In this document: piece by piece, positions 9,336 through 16,709 of the stretch | Layout: every line of letters starts with the position of its first letter | Numbering within the stretch: the stretch's first letter is position 1 | Assembly (NCBI GenBank): GCA_024330925.1 | Contig: JANDJK010000012.1 | Coordinates: 1-45,130, forward strand | Length of the DNA: 45,130 nt | Source: Nitrospira sp. | GTDB lineage: Bacteria; Nitrospirota; Nitrospiria; Nitrospirales; Nitrospiraceae | Direction of reading: 5' to 3' | Position numbers and translations under genes: made by a program | The notes under the pieces: model-generated | Databases searched by the model: none | What the model saw: the letters and a program-made list of their open reading frames with translations, nothing else | Told to the model about the DNA's origin: nothing

Positions 9336-9887
9336 TTATTTGTTGACCTGATCAAATTCCTTGAGGACTTGCTCGGTTAAGTCGATGGCATCTTTGTGAT
9401 AGAGGACGATCTTCATGGTCTGCTCGCTGCCCTTATCCACGACTAGCGAGTAGCCGCCCTTTTCGGCCACGGTTTTGGTTGCCGCCATGATCTTTTTCAT
9501 GTACTCATCGACCAACTCTTTTTGCTTTCGCTGGAGTTCTTGATTGAATTCTTGCGCACGTTTTTGATAGTCCTGCACCTTAGTTCGGAATTGTGTTTCT
9601 TTCTCTCGTTTTTCCGTTTCGCTCATCTTGGTCGCTTGCTCGCGAAGCTGCTTTTCGGCATTGCGTAGGTCTTCTTCGTCTTTGGACAAGAGCTTTTGCC
9701 GGATGGAGACGTATTCCTTTAATCCTTCCAGCGCCCGTTTGCCCGCCTTTGACTTCTCCAGCACGATTTGGGGATCCACGACGCCCATTTTGAAGTCTTC
9801 AGCGGCTGAAACAGGGGACGAAAGCCACGAACAGGGGAGGATGATGAGCAAGCTCGCCAGGAAATGACGCACCGACAAGATTGACAT
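9336..9887 (-). CDS. OmpH/Skp-family periplasmic chaperone
   Basis: A 183-residue exported protein: signal peptide (hydrophobic 8-24, SSPVSAAED), then a short strand (FKMGVVDPQIVLEKSKAGKRAL) and long charged coiled-coil tentacles (about 55-140), then GGYSLVVDKG and a C-terminal strand. This is the Skp/OmpH (17 kDa) layout that holds unfolded outer-membrane proteins in the periplasm. ATG 9887 is favoured because AAGGAG sits 6-10 bases upstream; an in-frame TTG two codons earlier lacks this. Skp often sits near bamA/lpx genes, but here it is alone with a small unknown gene. Confidence 0.88.
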   Translation of the reverse strand: MSILSVRHFLASLLIILPCSWLSSPVSAAEDFKMGVVDPQIVLEKSKAGKRALEGLKEYVSIRQKLLSKDEEDLRNAEKQLREQATKMSETEKREKETQFRTKVQDYQKRAQEFNQELQRKQKELVDEYMKKIMAATKTVAEKGGYSLVVDKGSEQTMKIVLYHKDAIDLTEQVLKEFDQVNK

Positions 9888-9963
9888 GGACAAACTCCTT
9901 TAAAAAAGATGAAATGGCGGGGGCAGCATAGCTGGGTGGTCCAGCTCTGTCAAGTAAAGGGAA

Positions 9964-10374
9964 TTACCATGAGTCAAAGTTTATGGGATCTTCGCCAATG
10001 ACAGGATCAATGCCATGGGCCCATTTGAGTCGGCGCGCCTCCGCTCGCAAGGTCCGTTCATCCACCAAGTCGATGGCAAAGGGATCACGGACCCGTTTTA
10101 ACCGTTCTGTGGCGAGGGGGGGCTTGTAGCCCAATTCTTTCATAGCACGGGCCAGGAGATTGAGCTGTGTAATGCGAGACGCATCGTTCAGGATGGCGAG
10201 GGCTTCTTCGGCGGAGCGGGTGGGCGATTTCGTATTTTGGAGATAGTCGATCACACGTTTCTTCAGTTCGGCCCGTTGCACTTCGGTCAATGTCGGGAGC
10301 ATGAGCTCAACCAAAAGTGCATTTGTCGAGCCGGCAAATGAGGGTAGGCCAAAGAGTCGACGAACCCATCCCAT
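9964..10374 (-). CDS. Conserved small protein of unknown function
   Basis: A 136-residue soluble, helical, charged protein beginning MGWVRRLFGLPSFAG. It has no membrane segments and no motif I can name; SPTRSAEEALAILNDASRITQLNLLARAMKELG reads as two amphipathic helices. ATG 10374 is preceded by a strong GGAGGAG. The composition matches its neighbours, and the ribosome site and clean frame support a real gene. It ends 76 bases before the start of the Skp-like gene and may be co-transcribed with it. Function unknown. Confidence 0.65.
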   Translation of the reverse strand: MGWVRRLFGLPSFAGSTNALLVELMLPTLTEVQRAELKKRVIDYLQNTKSPTRSAEEALAILNDASRITQLNLLARAMKELGYKPPLATERLKRVRDPFAIDLVDERTLRAEARRLKWAHGIDPVIGEDPINFDSW

Positions 10375-10476
10375 TTCATCTCTCCTCCGTCGGTAGGCGT
10401 CCCCCGCTCGCAAACCGCGACGAGTCTACTGAAAACAAACGGCGATTTTCCAGAGTCTGTTCGCCGGGTTTCTTCT

Positions 10477-10827
10477 TCAGCGCCGCTCTGTCGCTTGGCG
10501 GTTGAGGCGGGCCGCCACGGCGAAGTGAAAGAAGTAGCGATCCAGCGAGGCCCAATCACTGCCGTAGTGGGTTCCGCCATCCATGGCGTCGCACACGACT
10601 TCGCGCGCACGGGTCAATTCTTTGCGGCGGCCCGTCCACCTGGGATCGGCGATGGTCACATCCAACAGTTCGAGGGCTCAGACAAAGGCCTGCTCGCAAC
10701 GACCTCGATCCCTGTCGGACCACCGGCCGGCGCGAGCCACCTCGCTCCCGACGTTGGCTAATTGCTCTCTGAGCGACAGCGAATGCCATCGTCCCGATGC
10801 CAAGTGTTTATAGAATGGGAGCCATGG
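10477..10827 (-). pseudogene. Broken gene for a small helical conserved protein
   Basis: A continuous minus-strand frame reads HLASGRWHSLSLREQLANVG, SEVARAGRWSDRDRGRCEQ, AFV, then an in-frame TGA, then ALELLDVTIADPRWTGRRKE, LTRAREVVCDAM and SLDRYFFHFAVAARLNRQ to a TGA at 10477-10479. This matches, from memory, a widespread unnamed family with a pattern like W-L-S-x-x-E-Q-(L/M)-A-N-(V/I)-G-S-E-V then R-A-L-E-L-L-D-(V/L)-T-I-A-D-P. The stop probably arose from CGA (Arg) by a C-to-T change, since an Arg is expected there. A start codon is not evident. It could in principle be two short proteins, but decay is simpler, because the upstream neighbour is also broken. Confidence 0.6.
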
Positions 10828-10834
10828 GGGGATG

Positions 10835-11178
10835 TCAGTCTCGTATCAATCGATGGATGGTCGTCACAATGGTGTTGCGCATCTCGGCCTGTTCACGAAT
10901 CGCGATCAGTTTTCTTGCGAAGGGCGGTGGTGATCATTGCATCGAACTCAATCCGCTCCGAATCTAGTTGAGCACGATAGCGATTGACACCCCACACATT
11001 CTCCTAATGTGATCCATCGTCCAATCAACAGAGCTGCCTCATCGGCGTGCAGCTCGCCGCCGAGCGCCGTGATGGCTCGATCGACACCGACAACGGCCTT
11101 GACCATGTCGCCGAATTGTTGTGCTGCAATGGTTCAACGTTCGCTTGTGGCTAGAGGTTCGCGGGCGATGAAGAGCAC
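10835..11178 (-). pseudogene. DUF5674-family gene remnant
   Basis: From a possible GTG at 11178 the minus strand reads LFIAREPLATSER, an in-frame TGA, then TIAAQQFGDMVKAVV, GVDRAITALGGELHADEAAL and, after a frame change, WGVNRYRAQLDSERIEFDAM and, after another, IAIREQAEMRNTIVTTIHRL to a TGA at 10835-10837. The order FGDMVKAVV / GGELHADE / DLWG-N-Y / IEF is that of DUF5674 proteins, small proteins of unknown role found in phage-, plasmid- and defence-associated loci. At least two frameshifts and one internal stop make it a pseudogene. It lies directly upstream of the other broken gene on the same strand, so the two were probably one unit. Confidence 0.6.
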
Positions 11179-11430
11179 ATGCTTTTATCGAGATGAAAAC
11201 TCTTGTTCAACTCGGGTCGAGCGAACACACGATCGTGGACGACTCTTGTGTTTGTCAAGCGTCGTGGAGATCACCGAACTGCTTGGGCATGATCCCTGAC
11301 TGACGTGTGACCGGCAAATACGTCCGCAATATTCATTCTTTACATTGTCACGATCCCGGGAGCAAGCTCAATGGCACGTCGCCGTGTCTTGAGCGATTGT
11401 CCCGAAATCTCCCTGCCTTCAACCCCCTTG
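11179..11430. other. Gap with no gene seen
   Basis: Between the DUF5674 remnant and the moaC promoter I see no credible coding frame, repeat or RNA. Plus-strand frames here are short, without ribosome sites or recognisable protein text. Confidence 0.5.
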
Positions 11431-11431
11431 C

Positions 11432-11461
11432 TTGACCTTAGTTTCCGGCGGCCTCTATAAT
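11432..11461 (+). promoter_or_regulatory. Sigma-70-type promoter for the moa operon
   Basis: TTGACC (11432-11437), an 18-base spacer and a perfect TATAAT (11456-11461). Transcription would begin near 11468, which leaves about 40 bases of leader before the preferred moaC ATG at 11508. No long structured leader (Moco riboswitch) fits in this space. Confidence 0.75.
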
Positions 11462-11507
11462 CTGATGCTCCAACAGCCTGATGCAACGTACTGATTCAGC
11501 AAACAAA

Positions 11508-12020
11508 ATGACTGAATTTACCCACTTTAACGAGGCCGGCCGAGCCAGGATGGTGGATGTGACCGCCAAGACCTTCACCGAGCGGGTGGCGACAGCACAG
11601 GCCACTGTGCTCATGAAACCAGAAACGTTAGAGCAGATCCAACGCGGAAAGATCACGAAGGGGGATGTGCTGGCGGTCGCCCAAGTGGCCGGGGTGATGG
11701 GGGCCAAGCGAACCCCGGATCTTATTCCCATGTGTCATCCGCTGTTGCTCTCCAGTGTGGACATCAGTTTTAAAGAAGAATCGCAGCCCAATGCTCACGG
11801 CCTCTGTTCCATTACGATCCTGGCGACCGTCAAGACGACGGGACAGACGGGGGTGGAGATGGAGGCGATGACAGCGGTCTCGGTGGCGGCGCTCACGATC
11901 TACGACATGTGCAAGGCGGTCGATCGAGGGATGACCGTGACCGATGTCTGTTTGCTCAGCAAGTCGGGTGGCAAATCGGGCACCTACACGAGGCCGGCAC
12001 AGGCCGGAGCTGCTCCATGA
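11508..12020 (+). CDS. moaC: Cyclic pyranopterin monophosphate synthase MoaC
   Basis: Converts the MoaA product 3',8-cyclo-7,8-dihydro-GTP into cyclic pyranopterin monophosphate, the second half-step of molybdopterin synthesis. The 170-residue protein contains the conserved [10 protein letters not shown] block and [20 protein letters not shown] followed by [15 protein letters not shown], which carry the active-site His, Lys and Asp. The frame is open to an ATG at 11481, but [18 protein letters not shown] from 11508 is the usual N-terminus and lies at a sensible distance from the promoter. The stop overlaps the next gene as ATGA, implying translational coupling. Confidence 0.96.
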   Translation: MTEFTHFNEAGRARMVDVTAKTFTERVATAQATVLMKPETLEQIQRGKITKGDVLAVAQVAGVMGAKRTPDLIPMCHPLLLSSVDISFKEESQPNAHGLCSITILATVKTTGQTGVEMEAMTAVSVAALTIYDMCKAVDRGMTVTDVCLLSKSGGKSGTYTRPAQAGAAP

Positions 12021-12727
12021 CGGCTACGGTCAAGCTCTTCGGAATGACCAAGTCCCTGGCTGGGAATCGCGGACACTTGACGCTCTCTTTGCCGGCCGGC
12101 AGCAAGGTGCGGGATCTTGTGTGCCTGCTGGATCGGGACTATCCGCAGATCGGAGCCTTGGTCCAGAAAAAGAAGGTGCTGGTGTCGGTGAATCAAGAAA
12201 TTGCACCTGAGGACGCGGAAATCAGGGAAGCCGACGAGATCGCCCTGTTGCCGCCCTTTGCCGGGGGAGCGTTTGATGCCGTTCTGTCGGAGCAGGGCGA
12301 AGCCGGTGAGTTTGCACGGGTTCAGCGTGAGAACTTCTCGATCGACCGGGAGCTGGATCGTGTCCGCCGCCGGTCCACCAGGATCGGCGGGATCGCCACG
12401 TTTCTCGGCATCGCCAGGGATTGGTCGCGGGGCCGGGAAGTGGACCGGATCACGTTTGAACATTATGAAGGCATGGCTCAGAAAAAATTGCGAGAGATCC
12501 GTGAACGGGTGCTCAAGGACTTCGACATTCTCGAGCTGTTGATCGTCCATCGGTATGGGGAGATCGCCATTGGAGAGAATATCGTGCTCATTATCGCGGC
12601 GGCTGAGCATCGGGCTGAGGCCTTTCGAGCCTGCAAGTGGGCGATCGACGAATTAAAGCAAATCACTCCCATCTGGAAACTTGAACACACGCCACAAGGC
12701 GACGTGTGGGTGGAAGAACACCCCTGA
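12017..12727 (+). CDS. Fused molybdopterin synthase, MoaD-MoaE
   Basis: One 236-residue protein joins both subunits of molybdopterin synthase, which turns cPMP into molybdopterin. Residues about 1-84 are the ubiquitin-like MoaD sulfur carrier ending in PPFAGG (Gly83-Gly84). Residues about 100-236 are MoaE, with [36 protein letters not shown]-like text ([13 protein letters not shown]) and a C-terminal [11 protein letters not shown]. In separate MoaD the Gly-Gly is the free C-terminus that is thiocarboxylated. Here it is internal, so cleavage after Gly84 is expected for activity, as reported for the mycobacterial MoaX fusion. The start ATG overlaps the moaC stop by 4 bases. Confidence 0.93.
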   Translation: MTATVKLFGMTKSLAGNRGHLTLSLPAGSKVRDLVCLLDRDYPQIGALVQKKKVLVSVNQEIAPEDAEIREADEIALLPPFAGGAFDAVLSEQGEAGEFARVQRENFSIDRELDRVRRRSTRIGGIATFLGIARDWSRGREVDRITFEHYEGMAQKKLREIRERVLKDFDILELLIVHRYGEIAIGENIVLIIAAAEHRAEAFRACKWAIDELKQITPIWKLEHTPQGDVWVEEHP

Positions 12728-12744
12728 GAGGTTGGTGACCGAAC

Positions 12745-13824
12745 ATGGACGACCTCTCCCTGTCATGTTCCCGCCGTCAATTTACGGGTGAATCGGTTTA
12801 CGACCTGTACGGCCGGCCGCTGCGAAGTCTCCGACTGTCCGTCACCGATCGCTGCAATCTGCGCTGCCGCTACTGCATGCCGGAAGAAGACTATGTGTGG
12901 CTGCCTCGCGAAGACGTGTTGAGCTTCGAAGAAATGGCGACCCTCGCCGGTTATTTTGTTGATGTGGGAGTGGACAAGGTCCGGCTGACAGGTGGGGAGC
13001 CGCTCCTGCGACGGGACCTTCCTCGGCTCGTCCGGTTGCTCGCGCAAAATCGGGGGATTACGGAAATTGCTCTGACGACAAACGGCGTGCTGCTGGCCGA
13101 ACAGGCACAGGCCCTCTATGACGCGGGGCTCCATCGGGTGACCGTGAGTTTGGATACGTTGAAACCGGACCGGTTCCGACGGTTGACCGGCCGCGATGAA
13201 TTTGATCGTGTTCTGGAGGGGATTGCAGCGGCTCGGACGGTCGGGTTTCCTAACCTCAAGCTGGATACGGTCATGATCCGCGGGTTCAATGACGATGAGC
13301 TTGTACCCCTCATTGAGTTTGCCAGACACATCGGCGCCGAGGTGCGGTTTATCGAGTACATGGATGTGGGCGGCGCCAATGAATGGACGATGGACAAAGT
13401 GCTGTCGTGTCAGGTGATGTTGGAGCAATTGAGCCGGCGTTATGGCGAAATTGTGGCGATTGCCGGCCGCGGGGCTGCTCCAGCTCAACGGTACCGGCTA
13501 GCAGATGGCACGACGTTTGGCATTATCCCTTCCACAACGATGCCGTTTTGTAGGCAGTGTGATCGGAGCCGTGTCACGGCCGACGGGATGTGGTACCTCT
13601 GCCTCTATGCGCTGGAGGGTATTGATCTGCGGGGGCCGCTCCGACAAGGTGCTGGGCCAAACCACATCCGCGAGTTGATCCGGGCCGGTTGGCGATCTCG
13701 CCGCGATCGCGGTGCTGAGATGCGGAAAGAACTGGAACGAACAGGGATGCGAGAGCGAGAACTGATTGGTATCGAACGATTGCGCGAAGATCCTCATCTT
13801 GAGATGCATGCAAGGGGAGGATAG
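12745..13824 (+). CDS. moaA: GTP 3',8-cyclase MoaA
   Basis: Radical SAM enzyme that starts molybdopterin synthesis from GTP. The N-terminal cluster motif is CNLRCRYC (C37, C41, C44). The second, GTP-binding cluster is near the C-terminus as FCRQCDRSRVTADG followed by a third Cys in LCLYA. The LTGGEPLLRRDL block is typical. The protein ends in Gly-Gly, as functional MoaA does, and is about 30 residues longer than many MoaA at the N-terminus. It is 17 bases behind moaD-moaE, with an AGGTTGG-like site, and completes a three-gene operon. moaB, moeA and mobA are not in the window. Confidence 0.96.
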   Translation: MDDLSLSCSRRQFTGESVYDLYGRPLRSLRLSVTDRCNLRCRYCMPEEDYVWLPREDVLSFEEMATLAGYFVDVGVDKVRLTGGEPLLRRDLPRLVRLLAQNRGITEIALTTNGVLLAEQAQALYDAGLHRVTVSLDTLKPDRFRRLTGRDEFDRVLEGIAAARTVGFPNLKLDTVMIRGFNDDELVPLIEFARHIGAEVRFIEYMDVGGANEWTMDKVLSCQVMLEQLSRRYGEIVAIAGRGAAPAQRYRLADGTTFGIIPSTTMPFCRQCDRSRVTADGMWYLCLYALEGIDLRGPLRQGAGPNHIRELIRAGWRSRRDRGAEMRKELERTGMRERELIGIERLREDPHLEMHARGG

Positions 13825-13863
13825 CTCCATGGGGGCCTGTGATGATCAGGAGAAGCGACGGCC

Positions 13864-14348
13864 ATGAGTGAGCCGTCCAATACGACAGGGGTTGCATGGG
13901 GCTTTCTGCGAGGGCTTCGGCATGTGTTCGACGCTGTTCATCTGGCCGCCGTCTCGACGGTGTTGGCCGAACGACCGTCATTCCGGGCGTCGGGCGCCGT
14001 CGGATTCTGGTGGGGCGTCGGCCTTACGGCGACGCTGCTGGCTGTGGGAGCGGTCGTCTTCGTGTTCGGGATTCGTCTGTTGGAGCGGTTTGAAGGAGTC
14101 GCCGAAACCGGAGTCGGGATCGTGCTTGTCATGCTGGGCGGACATTCGAACTTCAAACTCTTAACGGAGCGGTGGCATGGTGCGGGTTGGCAGATCGGCA
14201 GCCTTGATGCTTGTGATCGCGGTGTCTGCTTTAGGACTTAAGGACGGTGTTGTTGTCCATTGCGGTGTTCGGCGCCGGATCGATCCTCGGCATGATGGTA
14301 GTTGATTGGCGATCACGCCTTTCACAGATGTATTCATTTGTCCTTTAA
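13864..14348 (+). pseudogene. NicO/UreH-type nickel permease, frameshifted
   Basis: The first frame (13864 on) reads GFLRGLRHVFDAVHLAAVST, FWWGVGLTATLLAVGAVVFVF and TGVGIVLVMLGGHSNFKLL, the N-terminal half of a NicO-type (HupE/UreH/NiCoT-related) metal permease. It then derails. The next frame carries on with VGRSAALMLVIAVSALGLKD (about 14179-14240). The third frame continues with VLLSIAVFGAGSILGMMVVDW to a TAA at 14346-14348. The three parts are in native order, so this is one gene broken by at least two indels, and probably shortened. The family's H-x4-DH metal motif is already eroded (HVFDAVH). It follows moaA and may have been its co-transcribed neighbour. Confidence 0.7.
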
Positions 14349-14539
14349 CAGAGAGGTGTGTTGTTGCAAGGGTGCGCTGGAGCAGCAAGGGTCGGAGTAG
14401 GGGGATAGACGGTGCCTCAACAGATGGCGTTCGCATGAAACCGAATCTGGTCCGTTGCGCAAAGAAAACATGTGTGGAAAAGAGCGAGAAGCGTCTTACG
14501 GGCAGGAGGGAGTGTTGGCGTTTGTCGTGAGGAGATGCC

Positions 14540-15376
14540 ATGGCCTGGTTTAAGAAGGAGAAACCGGTAGAAATCTCTCCGGCGCGTTCTAAAGGCGCTG
14601 AAGGGATGTGGCTTAAATGCAATCATTGTCGGGAGATCGTCTATCGCAAGGAGGTGGAACGCAACAACAAAGTCTGCCCAAAGTGTGAGTACCATTTTCC
14701 GCTTACGGTCGCAGAGCGGATTGCGTTGCTGATGGATTTGGGAACTTTTCGAGAATGGGACGCTGAGATAGAGGCACAGGATCCTCTCCAGTTCCACGAC
14801 ACGAAATCTTATCGTGAACGGCTCAAGGCTCAGCAAGAAAAAACCGGCCGCAAAGATGCCCTCGTAATTGGGGAAGGACTGATCAATGGTCGGCGAACCG
14901 TGTTGTGTGTGTTTGACTTTGGCTTCATGGGCGGGAGTATGGGGTCGGTGGTGGGTGAGAAGCTCTGTCGTGCAATCGATCGCGCGGTCGAGCACAAATT
15001 GCCCGTGATTCTCGTGACGGCCTCCGGCGGGGCTCGCATGCAGGAGGGTATTCTCTCGCTGATGCAGATGGCTAAAACGTCGGCGGCTGTCGCTCAGTTG
15101 GGAAAAGCCAAATTGCCGTTCATTTGCATCCTCGCCGATCCCACCTTCGGTGGAGTCACAGCCAGTGTGGCCATGTTGGGTGATGTGATTATCGCTGAGC
15201 CGAAGGCTTTGATTGGCTTTGCCGGTCCCCGCGTCATCCAACAGACGATCAAGCAACAGTTGCCGGATCAGTTCCAGCGCGCTGAGTTCCTTCTGGAACA
15301 CGGCATGATCGACATGATCGTTGAGCGCAAGCAACTGAAGGAGACAGTCAGTACACTGATCGCTCATTTGCAGTGA
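14540..15376 (+). CDS. accD: Acetyl-CoA carboxylase carboxyltransferase subunit beta
   Basis: Beta half of the carboxyltransferase that moves the carboxyl group from biotin-BCCP to acetyl-CoA, giving malonyl-CoA for fatty acid synthesis. The 278-residue protein has the N-terminal zinc ribbon CNHC (C27, C30) and CPKC (C46, C49). The crotonase-fold core follows with FGFMGGSMGSVVGEKL, TASGGARMQEGILSLMQMAK and DPTFGGVTASVAMLGD. A GAGGAG ribosome site precedes ATG 14540. accA is not adjacent. It is followed after 27 bases by folC, an accD-folC order that is common in bacteria. Confidence 0.97.
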   Translation: MAWFKKEKPVEISPARSKGAEGMWLKCNHCREIVYRKEVERNNKVCPKCEYHFPLTVAERIALLMDLGTFREWDAEIEAQDPLQFHDTKSYRERLKAQQEKTGRKDALVIGEGLINGRRTVLCVFDFGFMGGSMGSVVGEKLCRAIDRAVEHKLPVILVTASGGARMQEGILSLMQMAKTSAAVAQLGKAKLPFICILADPTFGGVTASVAMLGDVIIAEPKALIGFAGPRVIQQTIKQQLPDQFQRAEFLLEHGMIDMIVERKQLKETVSTLIAHLQ

Positions 15377-15403
15377 CACCACTGCAGGGTTCTTCCGCTG
15401 CCA

Positions 15404-16699
15404 ATGACTTATCCCGCCGCTCTTGACTATCTCTATAGTTTGCAAAAACACGGGATCAAGCTTGGTCTTGATTCTATGCAGGCACTAATGCGTGCGATGG
15501 GGAATGCCGAGCGTCACCTGCGCGTGTTACATGTGGCGGGGACTAACGGGAAGGGGTCCACAGCCGCTATGACTGCTGCTATGCTCGAAGCGGCTGGCTA
15601 TCGGGTAGGCCTGTACACCTCTCCGCATCTAGTGGATTTTCGTGAGCGGATCACAATCAATCGTCACATGATCGGAGAAGACGACGTGGCGGAACTGGTC
15701 GAGATGGTGCGCAATGCCGTACCGCCGTTCCTCACCCCCACATTTTTTGAAGTTACGACTGCCATGGCTCTCCGGTACTTTGCTGATGTGCGGGTGGATG
15801 TGGCTGTGATTGAGGTGGGGTTGGGAGGGCGGTTCGATGCCACGAACATCGTCGAGCCACTGGCCTGTGCGATCACCACGATTGGGCTCGATCACGAAGA
15901 GTATTTGGGGCGTACGCTCGAAGCGATTGCCTTCGAAAAAGCAGGCATCATCAAATCGGGAGTGCCGGTTGTCATGGGAAGAATCGCTCCCGAGGCCGCC
16001 CGCGTGATCCGGAATGTGGCGGTCCAGCGAGATGCCCCACTGTGGAGTCTGGGGAAGGATTTTGAGACGAAGGGTAGTGGTCCCGATCACTTTATCTACT
16101 ATGGGCCAAGATGGATGATCGATGCGCTCAGTTGCAACCTGGCGGGACAGCATCAGTTGGACAATGCGGCCTGTGCGATTGCCTTACTGGAAGCGGCAAC
16201 TCGCTCTGGACTCTCCGTGGGGAATGATGCGATCCGGCGGGGACTGCGTTCTGTTGTATGGGAAGGCCGACTCGAGCTACTCGATGGAGCACCACGTCTT
16301 TTGCTGGATGGAGCGCACAATCCCGCTGCTGCTCTGACACTGGCTCGGTATCTCGAGGAATTTCACAGGAGTCACCCGGGGTCTGCCGTGATCTTGATCT
16401 GGGGGATGATGCGGGACAAAGACCATCGTGCTTTTATTGCTCCGTTGCTTCCGCTTGTTTCAGAAATCGTTGTGACTCAAGCCGGATTGGCCCGTTCTGC
16501 AGAGATCAAGACTCTTCGGGCGGTGTTGGCGGAGTGGCCACACCCTGTGTGGGAAGCTCCCTCGTCAGTAGATGCTCTTCGGTTAGCCAAAGAGCGGGCG
16601 GCTGCGCGCGATCTTGTGTGTGTGACTGGATCGCTCATGCTATTGGGTGACGTGAAAGCGTCGCTGCGCGGCGCGGGACCGCCGGTGCTGCGAGGATAG
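15404..16699 (+). CDS. folC: Folylpolyglutamate/dihydrofolate synthase
   Basis: Adds glutamate residues to folates and, in bifunctional enzymes, makes dihydrofolate from dihydropteroate. The 431-residue Mur-ligase-fold protein carries the ATP-binding loop GTNGKGST (46-53), the following SPHLVDFRERI, the EVGLGGRFDATN block and the C-terminal DGAHNPAA. Length is normal. It is wedged between accD and lptD with gaps of 27 and 10 bases, suggesting one transcript. Whether both activities are present cannot be told from sequence. Confidence 0.95.
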   Translation: MTYPAALDYLYSLQKHGIKLGLDSMQALMRAMGNAERHLRVLHVAGTNGKGSTAAMTAAMLEAAGYRVGLYTSPHLVDFRERITINRHMIGEDDVAELVEMVRNAVPPFLTPTFFEVTTAMALRYFADVRVDVAVIEVGLGGRFDATNIVEPLACAITTIGLDHEEYLGRTLEAIAFEKAGIIKSGVPVVMGRIAPEAARVIRNVAVQRDAPLWSLGKDFETKGSGPDHFIYYGPRWMIDALSCNLAGQHQLDNAACAIALLEAATRSGLSVGNDAIRRGLRSVVWEGRLELLDGAPRLLLDGAHNPAAALTLARYLEEFHRSHPGSAVILIWGMMRDKDHRAFIAPLLPLVSEIVVTQAGLARSAEIKTLRAVLAEWPHPVWEAPSSVDALRLAKERAAARDLVCVTGSLMLLGDVKASLRGAGPPVLRG

Positions 16700-16709
16700 C
16701 GAGAGCGGG

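Noticed and set aside
12763-13488. A 241-residue frame opposite moaA
   Set aside because: It lies entirely antisense to a clear MoaA and its sequence looks like a shadow of it.
14417-15451. A 344-residue frame opposite accD
   Set aside because: Antisense shadow of accD and the start of folC, with no protein-like domains.
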